DNA of 64,000 bases, from positions 1 through 64,000 of the forward strand of contig DASWZV010000143.1 of NCBI GenBank assembly GCA_036407095.1, given 5' to 3'. Position numbers and translations under genes: made by a program. Below, piece after piece: positions 57,305-64,000 of the stretch. The notes under the pieces were generated by a model. The model saw only the letters and a program-made list of their open reading frames with translations, was not told the DNA's origin and did not search any database. Origin of the DNA: Gp6-AA40 sp036407095 (GTDB lineage: Bacteria > Acidobacteriota > Vicinamibacteria > Vicinamibacterales > UBA2999). Each line of letters starts with the position of its first letter. Position 1 is the stretch's first letter.

Positions 57305-58486
57305 TCAGAGTGACTTGAGAAACGCGACGAGCGCGGCGCGTTCGCTCTCGTTGATTTGCTCGAACCCTCGTCGCGCGAGATCTGCTTCGCCGCCATGACG
57401 GCGGACGGCCTCTTCGATGGTGGCCGCCGCGCCGTCGTGGAGCAGTGGCCGCCGGAAGCGCAATCCCCACAATTCGGGCGTTCGGATCTCGTCCGGTCCG
57501 CCCGATGCCTGCTCGATGCCGTCCCCCGTGCCGATGTCGTGGAGGAGCAAATCCGAGAAGAGCGGCACCTGCTGTCGATGAAACAGCGGGTTCGAGCTCG
57601 GGCCCGTCGTCAGTGACGGCGTGTGACAGGCGGCGCACCCGATCGAACCGAAGACCTGCTCGCCGATCCGCGTGGTGTCGCCGATCGCACCGCGGCCGAG
57701 CGGCGCAAGGAACTTCATGAAGCTCGCGAAGTTGTCGATGCCGCGCCGTCCAGTGCGCGGATCGCGCACGTCCTCGGGCTCGGGGATCGGATCGCACAGC
57801 CGCATGCGGTCCTTCGAGACGCCGTACGCGACTTCTTCGCGGAAGAGATCGTTCGTGATCCCCATCTCATTGCGATACGCGTCGGCACTGAAGGACAGAA
57901 GGGTGGCATGCTGCGCCTTCCAACCGAAGCGGCCCACGCGCCGCTCTCCGGTGGCGCGGTCGACGACGATCGCGGCGCGCCCGCTGATGCCGTCACGGTT
58001 GCGGTCGACGGGATCTTCGAGGGCGAGCAGCGTCTCGTCGGGAATCGCTTCGACCAGACCGGCGCCGAAGAGCGGAATCGGCATCCGCCTCGCGATGATC
58101 GTCGCGTCGGGCGGAATCATCGGCTGACAGGCGTGGCCGGGCACCGAGAACAGATGGACGAGCGACTCGCCGCTCTCGTCGAGCGCGAGGAACTCGCCGC
58201 TCGGGCCGCGGCGCCCGGCGCGAATCTCCGCAATCGCGCTGGCCCCACCAACAGCCGGCACGCTGTGGCAGACGGCGCAACTGGTTCCGTTGAACGCGGG
58301 GCCCAGTCCTTCGGCCGCGTTCTCGACTTCGAGGAAATCCTCGAGCCCGAGGCGGAATTCTTCGAACTCGATCGGCGTCACACCCGGCAGCGGATCGCCG
58401 GGCGCCGGCGTGCGCGTCTGCGCCACGAGGAGGGTGCCCGCGAGCACAACGAGTCCGCCGCCGAGCAGCAACACAGAAGACTTCAC
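57305..58486 (-). CDS. Di-haem oxidoreductase (DUF1111/DHOR family)
   Basis: A 393-residue exported c-type cytochrome. An N-terminal helix (VLLLGGGLVVLAGTLLVAQ) precedes haem sites CAVCHS near residue 80 and CAACHT near residue 290, with LHDIGTGDGI and LLHDGAAATIEEAV near the end. The family resembles MauG/cytochrome c peroxidases. It probably passes electrons in the periplasm. The GTG start at 58486 has a GGAG site and lies four bases after the CuA-protein stop, so the two are coupled. Confidence 0.9.
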   Translation of the reverse strand: MKSSVLLLGGGLVVLAGTLLVAQTRTPAPGDPLPGVTPIEFEEFRLGLEDFLEVENAAEGLGPAFNGTSCAVCHSVPAVGGASAIAEIRAGRRGPSGEFLALDESGESLVHLFSVPGHACQPMIPPDATIIARRMPIPLFGAGLVEAIPDETLLALEDPVDRNRDGISGRAAIVVDRATGERRVGRFGWKAQHATLLSFSADAYRNEMGITNDLFREEVAYGVSKDRMRLCDPIPEPEDVRDPRTGRRGIDNFASFMKFLAPLGRGAIGDTTRIGEQVFGSIGCAACHTPSLTTGPSSNPLFHRQQVPLFSDLLLHDIGTGDGIEQASGGPDEIRTPELWGLRFRRPLLHDGAAATIEEAVRRHGGEADLARRGFEQINESERAALVAFLKSL

Positions 58487-58490
58487 GATC

Positions 58491-58865
58491 TCACTCCGCG
58501 ATGATGACGCCGCGCATGAACTCATGACCCGCGCCGCACAACTGCGAGCACTCGAACGTGTACTTGCCGGCAGCCGGCTCGAACGTCACCGTCTTCACGC
58601 CGCGACCGCGCTTGGCCAGCTCGAGATCGATGTCGGTTCCGACGATGCGGAAGCCGTGAGCCGTGTCTTCGCTGCGCAGACGAATCTCGAGACGCGTGCC
58701 CGCCTTCACGCGGATCTCCGACGGCGTGAAAGTGAATCGCTCCGCGGTGATCTCAACGACCTGCGCGCGTGGCTCGCCTTGTGCAGAGACGTCGCGTGAT
58801 GCGCGCGCAGTGACGACCACGACGGAAGCAATGACGCACCCGACAACAGCAGGCATGATTCGCAT
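58491..58865 (-). CDS. Small exported cupredoxin with CuA motif
   Basis: A 124-residue protein. After a membrane or signal segment (MPAVVGCVIASVVVVTA) the domain is a cupredoxin. The C-terminal ECSQLCGAGHEFM has Cys-x3-Cys-x3-His-x2-Met and an upstream His in DTAHGFRI, the full ligand set of the binuclear CuA centre of cytochrome oxidase subunit II. It lacks the two helices of subunit II. A role as electron carrier with the di-haem protein is likely. Its ATG shares one base with the stop of the DtxR-barrel frame. Confidence 0.9.
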   Translation of the reverse strand: MRIMPAVVGCVIASVVVVTARASRDVSAQGEPRAQVVEITAERFTFTPSEIRVKAGTRLEIRLRSEDTAHGFRIVGTDIDLELAKRGRGVKTVTFEPAAGKYTFECSQLCGAGHEFMRGVIIAE

Positions 58866-60646
58866 CAGAACCACCATCCCAACCCGACGTTGAACGAATT
58901 CGGCACTCTGACCACCGAGCTCCGGCTGCGCACGATCGAGTAGTCCACTTTGATCGCGACATCGGGGTCAGGCCAGTAGTTGGCCCCCACCACCCACGCG
59001 TCGCGATCGAATTGCTGAAGCGGAACGAAGCCTGACGGCATGCGGAACTGGGTGTCGAAGTTCTCGTAGCGGACGAACGCGCCGATCTCGCCGAACGGCG
59101 CATTTTGAATCACGCGATGTCCGCCTTCGAGCGAGAAGCCGCGAAGCGACGAGGCGACGTTCGGGTTGACGCCGCTCGTCAGCGCCAGCGTGTCGTTCAG
59201 CAGGCCCGCGTTGTCGATCCAGATCTGCGCGAACTGCCCGCGCAGTTCGAGGCCGCGGCGCGAGAAGCGCGCGTCGGTTTCAGCCAGCGAGACCGGCACA
59301 TCGAATCGCGGACGGAACTGAAAGCCCGAGTTGCCGGACCAGCCGCTGACGCCGAGCGTCAACCCACGGATGCCGACGTACTCGAGGCGCCCGGTGACCG
59401 CCGCGCTTCCGACGTTGGCCTCGGCTCCTCTCTGACGGCCCTCGCGAATGCCTTCTTCGGCGGTGAATTCCGACGCATCGAGCGGCGCGGCCACAAACGC
59501 ACGATACCGCCAGCCGCGACCGACCTCGCCGTGGATGCCGGCGCCAGCCTCGAACCACGTGGTGGGGATGATCACCGTGTCGATGAACGGACGCTCGACG
59601 CCGTAGTAGACCGGGGGCTCGTGCCGTTCGTTGATGATGCCGATCGGCATCAGCATCATCCCCGCCCGCACGTTGAAACCGCGCGTCATGAGGAAGTCGA
59701 CGTACGCCTGCTCCAGCTCGAGCTCGCCCTTCTCCTCGAGTCCTTCGACGAGGGCGTGCTCGAGTTCGAGCTCGCCGACGAAGCGGATGCGATCGGAAAA
59801 GCTGTGCGTGAACAAGAGGACGAAGCGATGGAAGTCGAGTGTGGCGTCGCTGAATTCGGGGTTGTTGTAATGAAAGTCCATGTACCCCGAGAGGTTGGTC
59901 CGCGGGGTCTGCCGTGCCCGAGGCTCCGCGGTCTGCGCCCAGGCCGGGAGCGCCAGCAGAAGCAGGAGGATGCCGTGCGCCACCTGCACCAGGAGCTTCG
60001 ACGCGGCCCGCGTGCCGATCGTGATGCGCTGATCGTTCTTGCCGCGCACGCGCACGCTGTCGGCCGCCGCGTCGCGCGCCTCGACCTCGATCGCCTCACC
60101 CGGTTTCAGATTGTGCTGCTCGATGAAGCGCAGGAAGTCCCGGTCCTGATCGATGACGCGCGTCACCGTGACCGTCTGTTCGAGCGGACAGGTAAGCAGG
60201 GTCTCGGCCTCCTGCGGCTTCACAAGACCTTCGGCGTTGGGAATCGGATCGCCGTGCGGATCGGCTTCCGGCCGGCCGAGCATCTCGTCGATGCGATCGA
60301 TCAATCGGTCTGACACGGCATGTTCGAGTTGCTCGGCTTCATCGTGCACTTCGTCCCACGCGTAGCCCATGACGCGCACGAGGAAGAGCTCGATGAGGCG
60401 ATGGCGGCGCAGGACCAGCGCCGCAAGCTTCTGGCCGGCGGCCGTCAACGCCACCCCCGCGTAAGGCTCGTATTCGACGAGCCCGGACTCGGCGAGCGTC
60501 TTGACCATCGTCGTCGCCGTGCCCGGGGCGACGCCGACCGCGGCCGCGAGCTGGCCCATCGGCACGAGGCGCTGCCCCGCGTCGAGCCTGGCCGCACTGG
60601 CGTAAATCGCTTTCAGGTAATTTTCGACCGTACTGGATGGCAGCAT
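58865..60646 (-). CDS. DtxR-type repressor joined in frame to an outer membrane barrel
   Basis: A 593-codon reading frame with two unlike halves. Residues 1-222 are a DtxR/MntR repressor: winged helix VPMGQLAAAVGVAPGTATT, dimer and metal domain with HRLIELFLVRVMGYAWDEV, HDEAEQLEHAVSD, and a FeoA/SH3-like end (LKPGEAIEV, SVRVRGKND). Residues 222-238 read VAHGILLLLLALPAWAQ, a signal peptide, and 240-593 are a barrel-like protein ending VGLGWWF. There is no stop between them. GTG codons at residue 220 (59989) and 222 (59983) could start the exported barrel separately. As one chain the repressor could not reach DNA once exported, so two products are probable. It diverges from mntH. Confidence 0.85.
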   Translation of the reverse strand: MLPSSTVENYLKAIYASAARLDAGQRLVPMGQLAAAVGVAPGTATTMVKTLAESGLVEYEPYAGVALTAAGQKLAALVLRRHRLIELFLVRVMGYAWDEVHDEAEQLEHAVSDRLIDRIDEMLGRPEADPHGDPIPNAEGLVKPQEAETLLTCPLEQTVTVTRVIDQDRDFLRFIEQHNLKPGEAIEVEARDAAADSVRVRGKNDQRITIGTRAASKLLVQVAHGILLLLLALPAWAQTAEPRARQTPRTNLSGYMDFHYNNPEFSDATLDFHRFVLLFTHSFSDRIRFVGELELEHALVEGLEEKGELELEQAYVDFLMTRGFNVRAGMMLMPIGIINERHEPPVYYGVERPFIDTVIIPTTWFEAGAGIHGEVGRGWRYRAFVAAPLDASEFTAEEGIREGRQRGAEANVGSAAVTGRLEYVGIRGLTLGVSGWSGNSGFQFRPRFDVPVSLAETDARFSRRGLELRGQFAQIWIDNAGLLNDTLALTSGVNPNVASSLRGFSLEGGHRVIQNAPFGEIGAFVRYENFDTQFRMPSGFVPLQQFDRDAWVVGANYWPDPDVAIKVDYSIVRSRSSVVRVPNSFNVGLGWWF

Positions 60647-60696
60647 CTGTAAGTTTGATTTACCGAATTAAGTTTATGGTATCGTAGTTACAAAGT

Positions 60697-60721
60697 TTTT
60701 GATGAATCAAAATCAATTGAT
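60697..60721. promoter_or_regulatory. Palindromes between the DtxR-type gene and mntH
   Basis: TTTTGAT, GA, ATCAAAA (60697-60712) is a perfect 16-bp palindrome and ATCAATTGAT (60712-60721) another, both in an 81-bp AT-rich gap. A repeated TAAGTTT (60650 and 60670) lies on the other side. These are good candidates for metal-repressor operators controlling both genes. Confidence 0.55.
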
Positions 60722-60727
60722 CTGCCA

Positions 60728-62083
60728 ATGACTTCGGAACCAGACCTCAGCGTAGGTCGGGCGCCCCGTCCGGGGTGGCGCAGTGAACCGCCTGCACCGA
60801 GCCTGCGAGAGGTCCACGCGTCGATTGCCGTACCTGAACACGCCGGTTTCTGGCGAAAGCTGATGGCGTTTGCCGGGCCAGGCTATCTCGTCGCCGTCGG
60901 GTACATGGATCCGGGTAACTGGGCGACCGATCTGGCCGGAGGCGCGCGATACGGCTACGCGCTGCTCAGCGTCATCCTCATCTCGAACCTGATGGCCATC
61001 CTGCTGCAGGCACTGGCGGTCAGGCTGGGAATCGGCAGCGGCCGCGACCTCGCGCAGGCGTGCCGCGACAGTTACTCGCGCCCGACGACGATCGTCTTGT
61101 GGGTGCTATGTGAGATTGCGATCGCCGCGTGCGACCTCGCCGAGGTGATCGGCGCGGCGATTGCGCTGAATCTGCTGTTTGGCCTGCCGCTCGTGTGGGG
61201 CGTCACCCTGACCGCGCTCGACGTTCTCATCGTGCTGTTCCTTCAGCACAAGGGCTTCCGCTACGTCGAAGCGCTGGTTGTCGCGCTCATCGTCGCGATT
61301 GCGGGCTCTTTCGCGATCCAGATCTGGTGGGCGAAGCCGAACATGGGCGACATTGCCTCTGGCTTCATCCCGCGCAGCGTGATTCTCACCGATCCCGCGA
61401 TGTTGTACATCGCCATCAGCATCCTCGGTGCGACCGTGATGCCGCACAACCTGTATCTGCATTCGTCGATCGTGCAGACGCGGCGGTACGTCGACACGCT
61501 CAAGAGCAAGGCGGAAGCGATTCGCTTTGCAACCATCGATTCTTCGGTGGCGCTGATGTCGGCGCTTTTCATCAACGCGGCGATTCTCATCGTGTCGGCG
61601 GCCGTTTTTCACGGCACACAGTACGAGTTCGTCGCCGACATTGGCGACGCGTACAAGCTCCTTTCGCCGCTGCTCGGCACCACGGCAGCCGGGGTGCTGT
61701 TCGCGGTGGCTCTCCTCTGTTCAGGTCAGAACGCCACGCTGACCGGCACCCTGGCCGGGCAGATCGTGATGGAAGGGTTCGTCAACATCCGCCTGCGCCC
61801 GTGGCTGCGACGGCTCATCACCCGTCTCATTGCGATCGTTCCGGCGATCATCGTCGTGATCCTCTACGGTGAGCGCGGAACAGGCGCGCTGCTCGTTTTG
61901 AGTCAGGTCATCCTCAGCCTTCAGCTGTCGTTCGCGGTGTTTCCACTGGTGCGCTTCACCAGCGATCGTCACAAGATGGGGGAGCTCGTCGCTCCCCGAT
62001 GGATGCAGGTGATCGCGTGGGCGGTCGCGGTTATCATTGCCGTCTTGAACGCGTATCTTCTGTACCGAACATTTACCGGCTAG
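60728..62083 (+). CDS. mntH: Nramp family divalent metal transporter
   Basis: A 451-residue inner membrane transporter with about eleven helices. The first-helix metal site is MDPGNWATDLAGG (DPGN) and the sixth-helix site VMPHNLYLHSSI (MPH). These ligands select manganese and ferrous iron. A cytosolic N-terminus of about 45 residues precedes the first helix. Divergent placement from a DtxR/MntR-type gene supports manganese or iron regulation. It is followed by a universal stress protein gene. Confidence 0.94.
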   Translation: MTSEPDLSVGRAPRPGWRSEPPAPSLREVHASIAVPEHAGFWRKLMAFAGPGYLVAVGYMDPGNWATDLAGGARYGYALLSVILISNLMAILLQALAVRLGIGSGRDLAQACRDSYSRPTTIVLWVLCEIAIAACDLAEVIGAAIALNLLFGLPLVWGVTLTALDVLIVLFLQHKGFRYVEALVVALIVAIAGSFAIQIWWAKPNMGDIASGFIPRSVILTDPAMLYIAISILGATVMPHNLYLHSSIVQTRRYVDTLKSKAEAIRFATIDSSVALMSALFINAAILIVSAAVFHGTQYEFVADIGDAYKLLSPLLGTTAAGVLFAVALLCSGQNATLTGTLAGQIVMEGFVNIRLRPWLRRLITRLIAIVPAIIVVILYGERGTGALLVLSQVILSLQLSFAVFPLVRFTSDRHKMGELVAPRWMQVIAWAVAVIIAVLNAYLLYRTFTG

Positions 62084-62140
62084 CCGCCTTGCACGGCTAG
62101 ATTTGTGACAGATGAGTCAAGTCTTTGCCCGGGCAAGACG

Positions 62141-62199
62141 GCTCGCCCTGCGAAGCAGGGCAAAGCCGACACTGCTGATGAGCGAGGCGGAGCCTCGCT
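62141..62199. repeat. Two GC-rich hairpins upstream of the stress protein gene
   Basis: GCCCTGC-GAA-GCAGGGC (62145-62161) and AGCGAGGC-GGA-GCCTCGCT (62181-62199) lie in the 120-bp gap after mntH. They could weaken read-through from mntH or belong to another small palindrome class. Confidence 0.55.
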
Positions 62200-62203
62200 A
62201 ATC

Positions 62204-62626
62204 ATGTACCAGTCGATTCTTGTCGCCGTCGAAAACTCGGCGGCCGACCAGACCATCCTCACGCACGTGCGCGAACTGGCGCGGCTGACCGGCGCCCGGC
62301 TGTTGCTGGTGCACGTGGCCGACGGCTGGGCGGCGCGCAACTTCGATCAATTGAAGCTGCGCGAGTCGGAGGAGATGAAGGCCGATCGCGCCTACCTCGA
62401 TCGGCTCGCGTCGCAACTGTCGTCGGAATCGCTGACCGTGTCGACCGAGCTGGCCATGGGCGATCCGGCGAACGAGCTGATTCGTCTCGCCGAAGAGCGC
62501 AAGGTCGACCTGATCGCGATGTCGACGCATGGCCACCGGTTCTTCAACGATCTCCTGCGTGGAACCACCGTGAACAAGGTTCGTCACGTCGTGAAGATCC
62601 CGATTCTGCTCCTGCGCGCGCAGTGA
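62204..62626 (+). CDS. Universal stress protein, UspA family
   Basis: A 140-residue UspA-domain protein. The N-terminal strand is YQSILVAVENSAADQ; the C-terminal nucleotide-loop region reads STHGHRFFNDLLRGTTVNKV, a version of G-x2-G-x9-G-(S/T) used for ATP binding, and the last strand is PILLLRA. ATG 62204 is chosen; the frame is open to 62105 but that part is encoded by hairpin repeats. Its position behind mntH links it to metal or oxidative stress. Confidence 0.9.
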   Translation: MYQSILVAVENSAADQTILTHVRELARLTGARLLLVHVADGWAARNFDQLKLRESEEMKADRAYLDRLASQLSSESLTVSTELAMGDPANELIRLAEERKVDLIAMSTHGHRFFNDLLRGTTVNKVRHVVKIPILLLRAQ

Positions 62627-62654
62627 CCCTTCGATCAGCGCGTATGTCACGGGG

Positions 62655-63365
62655 ATGACGCTGCGCACGGCGCTCGCCACGCCAGATGGCAAGCGCCGCT
62701 ACGTGAGGCGTCTCTTCGCCACGATCGCCGATCGCTACGACTTCATTACTGGCTTTCTCTCGTACGGTCAGGACCGGCGCTGGAAGCAGCGCCTCATCGG
62801 CCTCGCCGATCTCCGTGAGGGCGATTCCGTTCTCGATCTCGCGTGCGGCACCGGTGACATTCTGTTCGCGTCGACGCCGCCGGCACGGGTCGCGGTCGGC
62901 GTCGATGTGACGCTCCGGATGCTCCAGCTCGCGCGCGAACGCCGCGGCGCGGCGCGTGCCGCGCTCGTCACCGGCGACATGGTGGCGCTCCCGGTCGCGA
63001 ACGAACGATTCACGGTCGTGACAGTAGGGTACGGTTTGCGCAACGTCCCCGACCTCGATCAAGCGTTGCGCGAAATCCACCGGGTGCTCGTGCCCGGAGG
63101 ACGTTTCCTCTCGCTCGACTTCAATCGCCCCTCGAATGCGATCGTCCGGGCGGCGTATCTGACCTACCTGACGATCGTGGGATCGCTGCTCGGGCTCGCG
63201 CTTCATGGCGATCCCGACACCTATCGCTACATTCCTGAGTCGATTCGAAGATATCCCGGTGCGCGTGGCGTTGCAGAACGGATGGAACGTCTGGGGTTCG
63301 ATCAGGTGCGCGCGCTCCCCGTACTCGGTGGGTTCATGACGATTCACGCCGCTGTCAAACGTTGA
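62655..63365 (+). CDS. ubiE: Demethylmenaquinone methyltransferase, UbiE type
   Basis: A 236-residue class I methyltransferase for the last step of menaquinone (or a ubiquinone step). Blocks are FATIADRYDFITGFLSYGQD, VLDLACGTGDILFA, VGVDVTLRMLQLAR, VGYGLRNVPDLDQALREI and SLDFNRPSNAI, typical of UbiE/MenG. The ATG at 62655 follows GGGG and lies 28 bases after the stress protein gene. No other quinone gene is adjacent. Confidence 0.93.
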   Translation: MTLRTALATPDGKRRYVRRLFATIADRYDFITGFLSYGQDRRWKQRLIGLADLREGDSVLDLACGTGDILFASTPPARVAVGVDVTLRMLQLARERRGAARAALVTGDMVALPVANERFTVVTVGYGLRNVPDLDQALREIHRVLVPGGRFLSLDFNRPSNAIVRAAYLTYLTIVGSLLGLALHGDPDTYRYIPESIRRYPGARGVAERMERLGFDQVRALPVLGGFMTIHAAVKR

Positions 63366-63494
63366 TTGCAGCGGGAGCACAACGGAGTCACTCTGACGTG
63401 CCGCTCAACCCCGTTGCAGATGCCGCGAGGTCGGAGGCGATCGCAGTACGCAGCATGTGCAGCAACGACCGGTCGTCATCGTAGCGATCGGCCA
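63366..63494. other. Short convergent gap
   Basis: Between the convergent ubiE and methyltransferase genes. I see no gene; a REP-like palindrome starts at its end. Confidence 0.5.
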
Positions 63495-63510
63495 GCCACC
63501 TTCAGGCGGC
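63495..63510. repeat. REP-like palindrome over a stop codon
   Basis: GCCACCT, TC, AGGCGGC (one mismatch) lies over the TGA of the last gene (63502-63504). It is the fourth place in the window where this palindrome class touches a reading frame. Confidence 0.5.
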
Positions 63511-64000
63511 CCTTCGTGCGATGACAGCGCGATAGAACGAATATCCCTTCATTGAGCGCGCGGCATCGCCGAAATACCGCGCCCGATAGTCGTCCGCCGA
63601 CAGATCTTCGACCAACGCGAAGCCACGGGCCACCAGATAGGCTGGCAGCTCTGACGGTCCGAACCCGCACGTCCACGGCTCACCGACTTCGCGTACCTGC
63701 TCGAGGATCTCGGCGCCGCCGTCGAACCGCAGCGATCCATCGAGCAACCCGTGATGAACGTAGGTGAGAAACAATTCGCTCCCGCGTGACACCGACGCAG
63801 CGATCGCACGCAGCGTGGCATCGACTGCGGCCTCCGTCAGGTAATTCGTGACGCCTTCCCACAGCACGAACGTTCGAGCGTTGACGTCGAAGTCTGATTC
63901 GTGAAGGGCATCATCGAGCGTCTGGCGGTTGAAATCGACAGGCACGTAAGTCACAGACTCCGGCAGCGAGGGCGCGCCGGTGATCAGACGAATCTTCGTC
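63502..64000 (-). CDS. Class I SAM methyltransferase, PPM1/TIGR00027-like, 5' end outside window
   Basis: The C-terminal 165 residues of a methyltransferase, open to the window edge. VTYVPVDFNRQTLDDAL, FVLWEGVTNYLTEAAVDATL, GSELFLTYVHHGLLDG and GFGPSELPAYLVARGF match the leucine carboxyl methyltransferase-like/TIGR00027 family. The N-terminal SAM motif must lie beyond 64000. A GTG at 63954 is in frame but coding sequence continues in front of it (LITGAPSLPESV), so it is not the start. Function unknown. Confidence 0.85.
   Translation of the reverse strand, partial: TKIRLITGAPSLPESVTYVPVDFNRQTLDDALHESDFDVNARTFVLWEGVTNYLTEAAVDATLRAIAASVSRGSELFLTYVHHGLLDGSLRFDGGAEILEQVREVGEPWTCGFGPSELPAYLVARGFALVEDLSADDYRARYFGDAARSMKGYSFYRAVIARRAA

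Overview
The window is a GC-rich, densely coded stretch of bacterial chromosome with no phage, insertion sequence, CRISPR array, rRNA or tRNA that I can see. The gene content suggests a soil-type Acidobacteriota, perhaps Vicinamibacteria. Pointers are a secreted DUF1592/DUF1552 pair, an ECF sigma factor beside a Ser/Thr kinase, a menaquinone-type UbiE, a HemQ-type haem enzyme, many GTG starts and small GC-rich palindromes of a kind I associate with acidobacterial genomes. This placement is inference; no ribosomal marker is present.

Layout. 0.1-4.4 kb: a GNAT acetyltransferase, a large secreted M14 peptidase and a small envelope protein. 4.4-12 kb (minus): secreted proteins, including the coupled set DUF1592, DUF1552, ankyrin, then an NHL-type propeller and an unknown secreted protein. 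12.1-19.6 kb: a SIRT5-like sirtuin, then marR-tolC-adaptor-RND pump with a palindromic operator before marR. 19.6-26.3 kb: hemQ, a RodZ-type HTH protein, an outer membrane protein, a membrane Ser/Thr kinase divergent from an ECF sigma factor, and an AfsA-like hotdog protein. 26.4-35.3 kb: lysC, a secreted methyltransferase, an FTR1 iron permease with a Fur-like box, a repeat patch, an OsmC protein, an acyltransferase, an orphan DGQHR protein, pxpA and an acyl-CoA ligase.

35.5-44.1 kb is an arginine regulon: argC-B-D-A-J-F on minus and argR-argG-like-argH on plus, diverging from about 115 bp with two tandem ARG-box-like sites. The ArgG-like protein is short and lacks the PP-loop Ser and Asp. 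44.3-51.6 kb: an RGG/His-rich protein, fabI, an HD-GYP/GAF/GGDEF protein, a subtilase with a C-terminal NIVWS decapeptide repeat and a sigma-54 activator. 51.7-57.2 kb: a deoxyhypusine-synthase-like protein, a DUF5615 protein, nagA, a DUF4097 lipoprotein, queC and queD with overlapping divergent start codons, and a HAD phosphatase. 57.3-64 kb: a metal and redox block with a di-haem oxidoreductase, a CuA-site protein and one reading frame that joins a DtxR-type repressor to an outer membrane barrel, all divergent from mntH and a universal stress protein; then ubiE and a methyltransferase cut by the window edge.

The most unusual signals are the DtxR-barrel frame with its metal/redox neighbours, the degenerate ArgG in an otherwise normal arginine regulon, the NIVWS subtilase, a family of 110-145 bp inverted-repeat elements whose arms are built of 7- or 8-bp units, and small palindromes that have entered or terminated reading frames.
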